The position numbers and the translations under genes were made by a program. The notes under the pieces were generated by a model. The model had not been told where the DNA came from and did not search any database. It saw only the letters and a program-made list of their open reading frames with translations. This document shows, piece after piece, positions 33,551-35,935 of a stretch of DNA of 35,935 nucleotides. Within the stretch, counting starts at the first letter, position 1. Each line of letters begins with the position of its first letter. This DNA comes from Chloroflexota bacterium (GTDB lineage: Bacteria; Chloroflexota; Dehalococcoidia; SpSt-223). Where the stretch lies: NCBI GenBank assembly GCA_023512725.1, contig JAILZB010000010.1:1-35935 (forward strand), written 5' to 3'.

Positions 33551-34615
33551 TCAGTCGCTCAGGTACTCCTGGAGACCGCTCGCCTGGCGTGGCTGGCGAA
33601 GCTTGGCTAGGGCTTGCCCCTCGATCTGGCGGATGCGCTCGCGGGTCAGGCCAACCTCTCGGGCCACTTCTTCCAGCGTTCGTGCCCGGTCATCGTCCAG
33701 GCCGAAGCGGAGCCGCAAGATCCGCTGCTCGCGCTCACTGAGAGTCGCCAGCAGCGCCATGACTTCATTGCGCAGCACCTGCCGCGTCGCCTCCTCCGCC
33801 GGGGAGATGGCGCTCTTGTCCTCGACCAGCTCCGAGAGCTGCCCATCCTCCTCATCGCCAATCCGCGCTTCCAGCGAGATCGGACGGGCAGCCGCTTGCA
33901 GGATCTGGTAGACCTTCGCCAGCGGCACGCCCAGCGCCTCCGCCAGCTGCTCCGGCGTCGGTTCGTGCCCCGTCTCTTGCTGGAGGCGGCGGGAGACCCG
34001 CATCAGCCGGTTGATCGCCTCGATCATGTGGACCGGGATTCGGATCGTGCGCGCCTGGTCGGCGATGGCACGCAGGATCGCCTGACGGATCCACCAGGTA
34101 GCGTAGGTGGAGAACTTGAAGCCGCGCCGGTAGTCGAACTTCTCGACCGCCCGCATCAAGCCGAGGTTCCCTTCCTGGATCAGGTCCGCCAGCGAAAGCC
34201 CCCGCCCGAGGTACTTCTTCGCCTCGTTGACCACCAGCCGCAGGTTGGCCTCGGTGAGACGCCGCCGTGCCTCGGCTCCGGCAGCAACCCGGGCCTCGAG
34301 ATCCGCTCTTTCCTCGGGCGCGAGCGCATGCCCTGCCTGCAGACGGGCCCGTGCCTGTTCACCCGCTTCGATGGCGCGGGCAAGCCACTGTTCGTCATCC
34401 TTGGTCAACAGCCGAACCGGCCGGATATCGCGGAGGTAGTAGCCCAGCGCGTTGACCTCATCGTCTTCCTCGTCAGTCAGCGCGAGGGCCTCCTCTTCCT
34501 CGCCCAGTTCTTCTTCCTCAGCCGGTGCCAGGAAGAACGTCAGCTCTTCTGGTTCGTCGCTGGAGAGCGTGTCGTCCCGCCGGACTGCTGTCAGCTCGAT
34601 TGTGCCCCGTGCCAT
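33551..34615 (-). CDS. rpoD: Principal RNA polymerase sigma factor (RpoD/SigA)
   Basis: 354 residues. A short acidic N-terminus (about 20 Asp/Glu between 20 and 54) replaces a long region 1.1. Region 1.2 ([18 protein letters not shown]), region 2 ([38 protein letters not shown], then [15 protein letters not shown]), region 3 ([17 protein letters not shown]) and region 4 with the helix-turn-helix [20 protein letters not shown] are complete. The residues before KKY read VNEA instead of the common VSIA. TAGGAG lies one base before the ATG. Downstream of prfA-prmC on the same strand. Its region 2.4 and 4 agree with the TTGACA/TATAAT-like promoters seen here. Confidence 0.94.
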   Translation of the reverse strand: MARGTIELTAVRRDDTLSSDEPEELTFFLAPAEEEELGEEEEALALTDEEDDEVNALGYYLRDIRPVRLLTKDDEQWLARAIEAGEQARARLQAGHALAPEERADLEARVAAGAEARRRLTEANLRLVVNEAKKYLGRGLSLADLIQEGNLGLMRAVEKFDYRRGFKFSTYATWWIRQAILRAIADQARTIRIPVHMIEAINRLMRVSRRLQQETGHEPTPEQLAEALGVPLAKVYQILQAAARPISLEARIGDEEDGQLSELVEDKSAISPAEEATRQVLRNEVMALLATLSEREQRILRLRFGLDDDRARTLEEVAREVGLTRERIRQIEGQALAKLRQPRQASGLQEYLSD

Positions 34616-34635
34616 GCTCCTACCACCCGCGCAGT

Positions 34636-34650
34636 GCAGCCTCTGGCTGC
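34636..34650 (-). other. Hairpin between prmC and the sigma factor gene
   Basis: GCAGCC-TCT-GGCTGC is a perfect 6-bp hairpin about 21 bases ahead of the sigma factor ATG. There is no U-tract. It could be a processing or leader element; function is not shown. Confidence 0.3.
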
Positions 34651-34685
34651 TCAGCCGTATCTACGTAGGGGGCGCAGCCACTGTT

Positions 34686-35525
34686 TCACGGTGCCAGGAT
34701 TTGCACCACCCGCTCATGGCCGGCATAGTCACGGAGCAGGCTGACGGTTGCGGTCGGGAAGTACCGCCGGGCGAGCTGGTAGGCTCGCGCGCCCTGGTCG
34801 TAGGCGATCTCCAGCAAAACGGCACCCGGCCGGGCCAGGCGAGCGCCCACTTGCGCCAGCAGGCGCTCGATCACTGCCAGCCCCCCAGGGCCACCCAGGA
34901 GCGCTCCTGGCGGCTCCCACTGGCGGACTTCTTTCGGCAGCCGCGCATAGGTCTCTGGGTCGAGGTAGGGCAGGTTAGCAACCACCAGGTCGAACGGCCC
35001 GCGCAGCGGTCCCAGCAGGTCGGCTGCAATGAGCGTGATCGGTAGCCCGAGCCGGTCCCGGTTGCGCTGGGCCACCGCCAACGCGGCCCACGAGCGCTCG
35101 GTGGCCAGGACCGCTGCCTGGGGACATTCCGCTGCCAGCGCGAGCGCGATCGCCCCGCAGCCCGTCCCGACATCCACCACCCGCGGCGCTGTGGCAACGC
35201 GTAGGAGCGTAAGCGCCTGCTCAACCAGGAGTTCGGTCTCCGGCCGTGGGACCAGCACCGCTGGCGTCACTTCGAGCGTGAGGGTACGGAACGGCGCGCG
35301 TCCGGTAAGGTAGGCAACCGGCTCCCCGCGCAGGCGACGCTCGAGGAGACGCGTGAGCATCGCCTGGGCAGCGGGAGTGAGCGGGCGGTCGCGCTCACGG
35401 TAGAACTGGGCTCGGTCGAGCCCAAGCACATGAAAGAGGATCCGGTCAGCAGCGGCGTCCGCTTCTGCATCGCCTGCCGCCCGCAAGAGCGCACGGGCAC
35501 GCTGGCGCGCTTCGCCAAGGGTCAG
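34686..35525 (-). CDS. prmC: Peptide chain release factor N5-glutamine methyltransferase
   Basis: Methylates the Gln of the GGQ motif in RF1/RF2. 279 residues if started at CTG 35525, 266 if started at TTG 35486. SAM-binding [16 protein letters not shown] and the catalytic motif VVANLPYL (the usual NPPY reads NLPY) are visible, as is [29 protein letters not shown]. The N-terminal helical domain ([21 protein letters not shown]) is only complete with the CTG start. That CTG lies 7 bases after GGAGG (35533-35537) and overlaps the prfA stop (CTGA). Conventional gene callers would pick TTG 35486. prfA-prmC adjacency is classical. Confidence 0.93.
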   Translation of the reverse strand: MTLGEARQRARALLRAAGDAEADAAADRILFHVLGLDRAQFYRERDRPLTPAAQAMLTRLLERRLRGEPVAYLTGRAPFRTLTLEVTPAVLVPRPETELLVEQALTLLRVATAPRVVDVGTGCGAIALALAAECPQAAVLATERSWAALAVAQRNRDRLGLPITLIAADLLGPLRGPFDLVVANLPYLDPETYARLPKEVRQWEPPGALLGGPGGLAVIERLLAQVGARLARPGAVLLEIAYDQGARAYQLARRYFPTATVSLLRDYAGHERVVQILAP

Positions 35526-35935
35526 GCCACTGCCTCCGCGGCTAAGCGCCGCGTCCGGTCGGCCAGGGCGAGCGCATCGATCACGGGGTCCAGCATCCCG
35601 TCCAGGATCGCCTCCAGCCCGTGGAGGGTCAGGCCGATACGGTGGTCGGTCAGGCGGTCCTGGGGGAAGTTATAGGTCCGGATCTTCTCGGCGCGCTCGC
35701 CGCTGCCCACTTGCGCCCGACGGTCAGCAGCGACCGCCTCCTCGCGCTTGCGCCGCTCAAGCTCGTACAAGCGGGCCCGCAAGACGGCCAGCGCCTTGAG
35801 ACGGTTCTTCAGCTGGGAGCGCTCGTCCTGACAGGTGACGACCAGGCCCGTCGGCTTGTGGATGATCCGAACAGCAGTGGAGACTTTATTGACGTTCTGC
35901 CCTCCGGCCCCTCCGGAACGATAGAACTCCATCTC
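35522..35935 (-). CDS. prfA: Peptide chain release factor 1, C-terminal part (5' end outside window)
   Basis: About 137 C-terminal residues; the frame runs off the right edge. [21 protein letters not shown] carries the GGQ peptidyl-hydrolysis motif; the Gln is the PrmC target. [35 protein letters not shown] is the RF1-type C-terminal sequence, not RF2. The stop-codon recognition loop (PxT) is outside the window. The stop TGA overlaps the proposed prmC start. Confidence 0.95.
   Translation of the reverse strand, partial: EMEFYRSGGAGGQNVNKVSTAVRIIHKPTGLVVTCQDERSQLKNRLKALAVLRARLYELERRKREEAVAADRRAQVGSGERAEKIRTYNFPQDRLTDHRIGLTLHGLEAILDGMLDPVIDALALADRTRRLAAEAVA
35533..35537 (-). promoter_or_regulatory. 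Ribosome-binding site GGAGG inside the end of prfA, for prmC
   Basis: GGAGG on the minus strand is 7 bases upstream of the CTG at 35525 but about 46 bases from the TTG at 35486. It therefore favours CTG initiation of prmC. Confidence 0.5.

Overview
The window is about two-thirds G+C, densely packed and almost entirely chromosomal housekeeping DNA. I see no transposase, phage gene, CRISPR array, tRNA or rRNA. The rpsB-tsf-pyrH-frr-uppS-cdsA-dxr order, a short EF-Ts, a compact principal sigma factor, zinc-finger-bearing PheS and several ABC exporters fit a thermophilic, high-GC bacterium. Chloroflexota of the Thermomicrobia type is my best guess, but this is inference from gene style and not a database result. 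A prolipoprotein transferase and one probable lipoprotein are present.

Layout. 1-790: the 3' end of an inositol-monophosphatase-family gene, then a 364-bp convergent gap rich in possible RNA secondary structure. 791-6547 (minus): a CydDC-like ABC exporter pair followed by glycogen branching enzyme. 6694-8114 (plus): a CtaG-type cytochrome oxidase assembly protein overlapping a secreted, membrane-anchored YtkA/FixH-like protein. 8148-11774 (plus): a heterodimeric ABC exporter with one consensus and one degenerate ATP site, behind a near-consensus promoter overlapped by a tandem 9-bp repeat. 11853-12350: a small membrane-anchored protein. 12357-19796 (minus): the translation and envelope operon rpsB-tsf-pyrH-frr-uppS-cdsA-dxr, extended by a CYTH-CHAD protein and a methylmalonyl-CoA-epimerase-like VOC protein. 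19905-22490 (plus): a Kelch-propeller lipoprotein and a divergent ProA-like dehydrogenase with an N-terminal extension. 22487-24763 (minus): two acyl-CoA dehydrogenase subunits that look like one hetero-oligomeric enzyme. 25165-29212 (plus): pheS-pheT behind a long leader, then two small unknown genes. 29458-32352 (minus): a geranylgeranyl-reductase-family flavoprotein, a TauE/SafE permease and lgt. 32432-32893 (plus): a membrane zinc-ribbon protein. 32905-35935 (minus): prfA (partial), prmC, the principal sigma factor and a LOG-family protein.

How it works together. The long minus-strand operon links ribosome function (S2, EF-Ts, RRF), pyrimidine nucleotide supply (PyrH) and envelope lipid synthesis (UppS, CdsA, Dxr). 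prfA-prmC pairs a release factor with the enzyme that methylates its GGQ glutamine. CtaG with its YtkA-like partner, and possibly CydDC, point to assembly of respiratory oxidases.

I found no clearly new multi-gene defence or metabolic system. The items most worth checking are the structured convergent gap (427-790), the tandem repeat on the exporter promoter (8088-8118), the stem next to the rpsB ribosome-binding site, the divergent ProA-like enzyme and the split-function acyl-CoA dehydrogenase pair.
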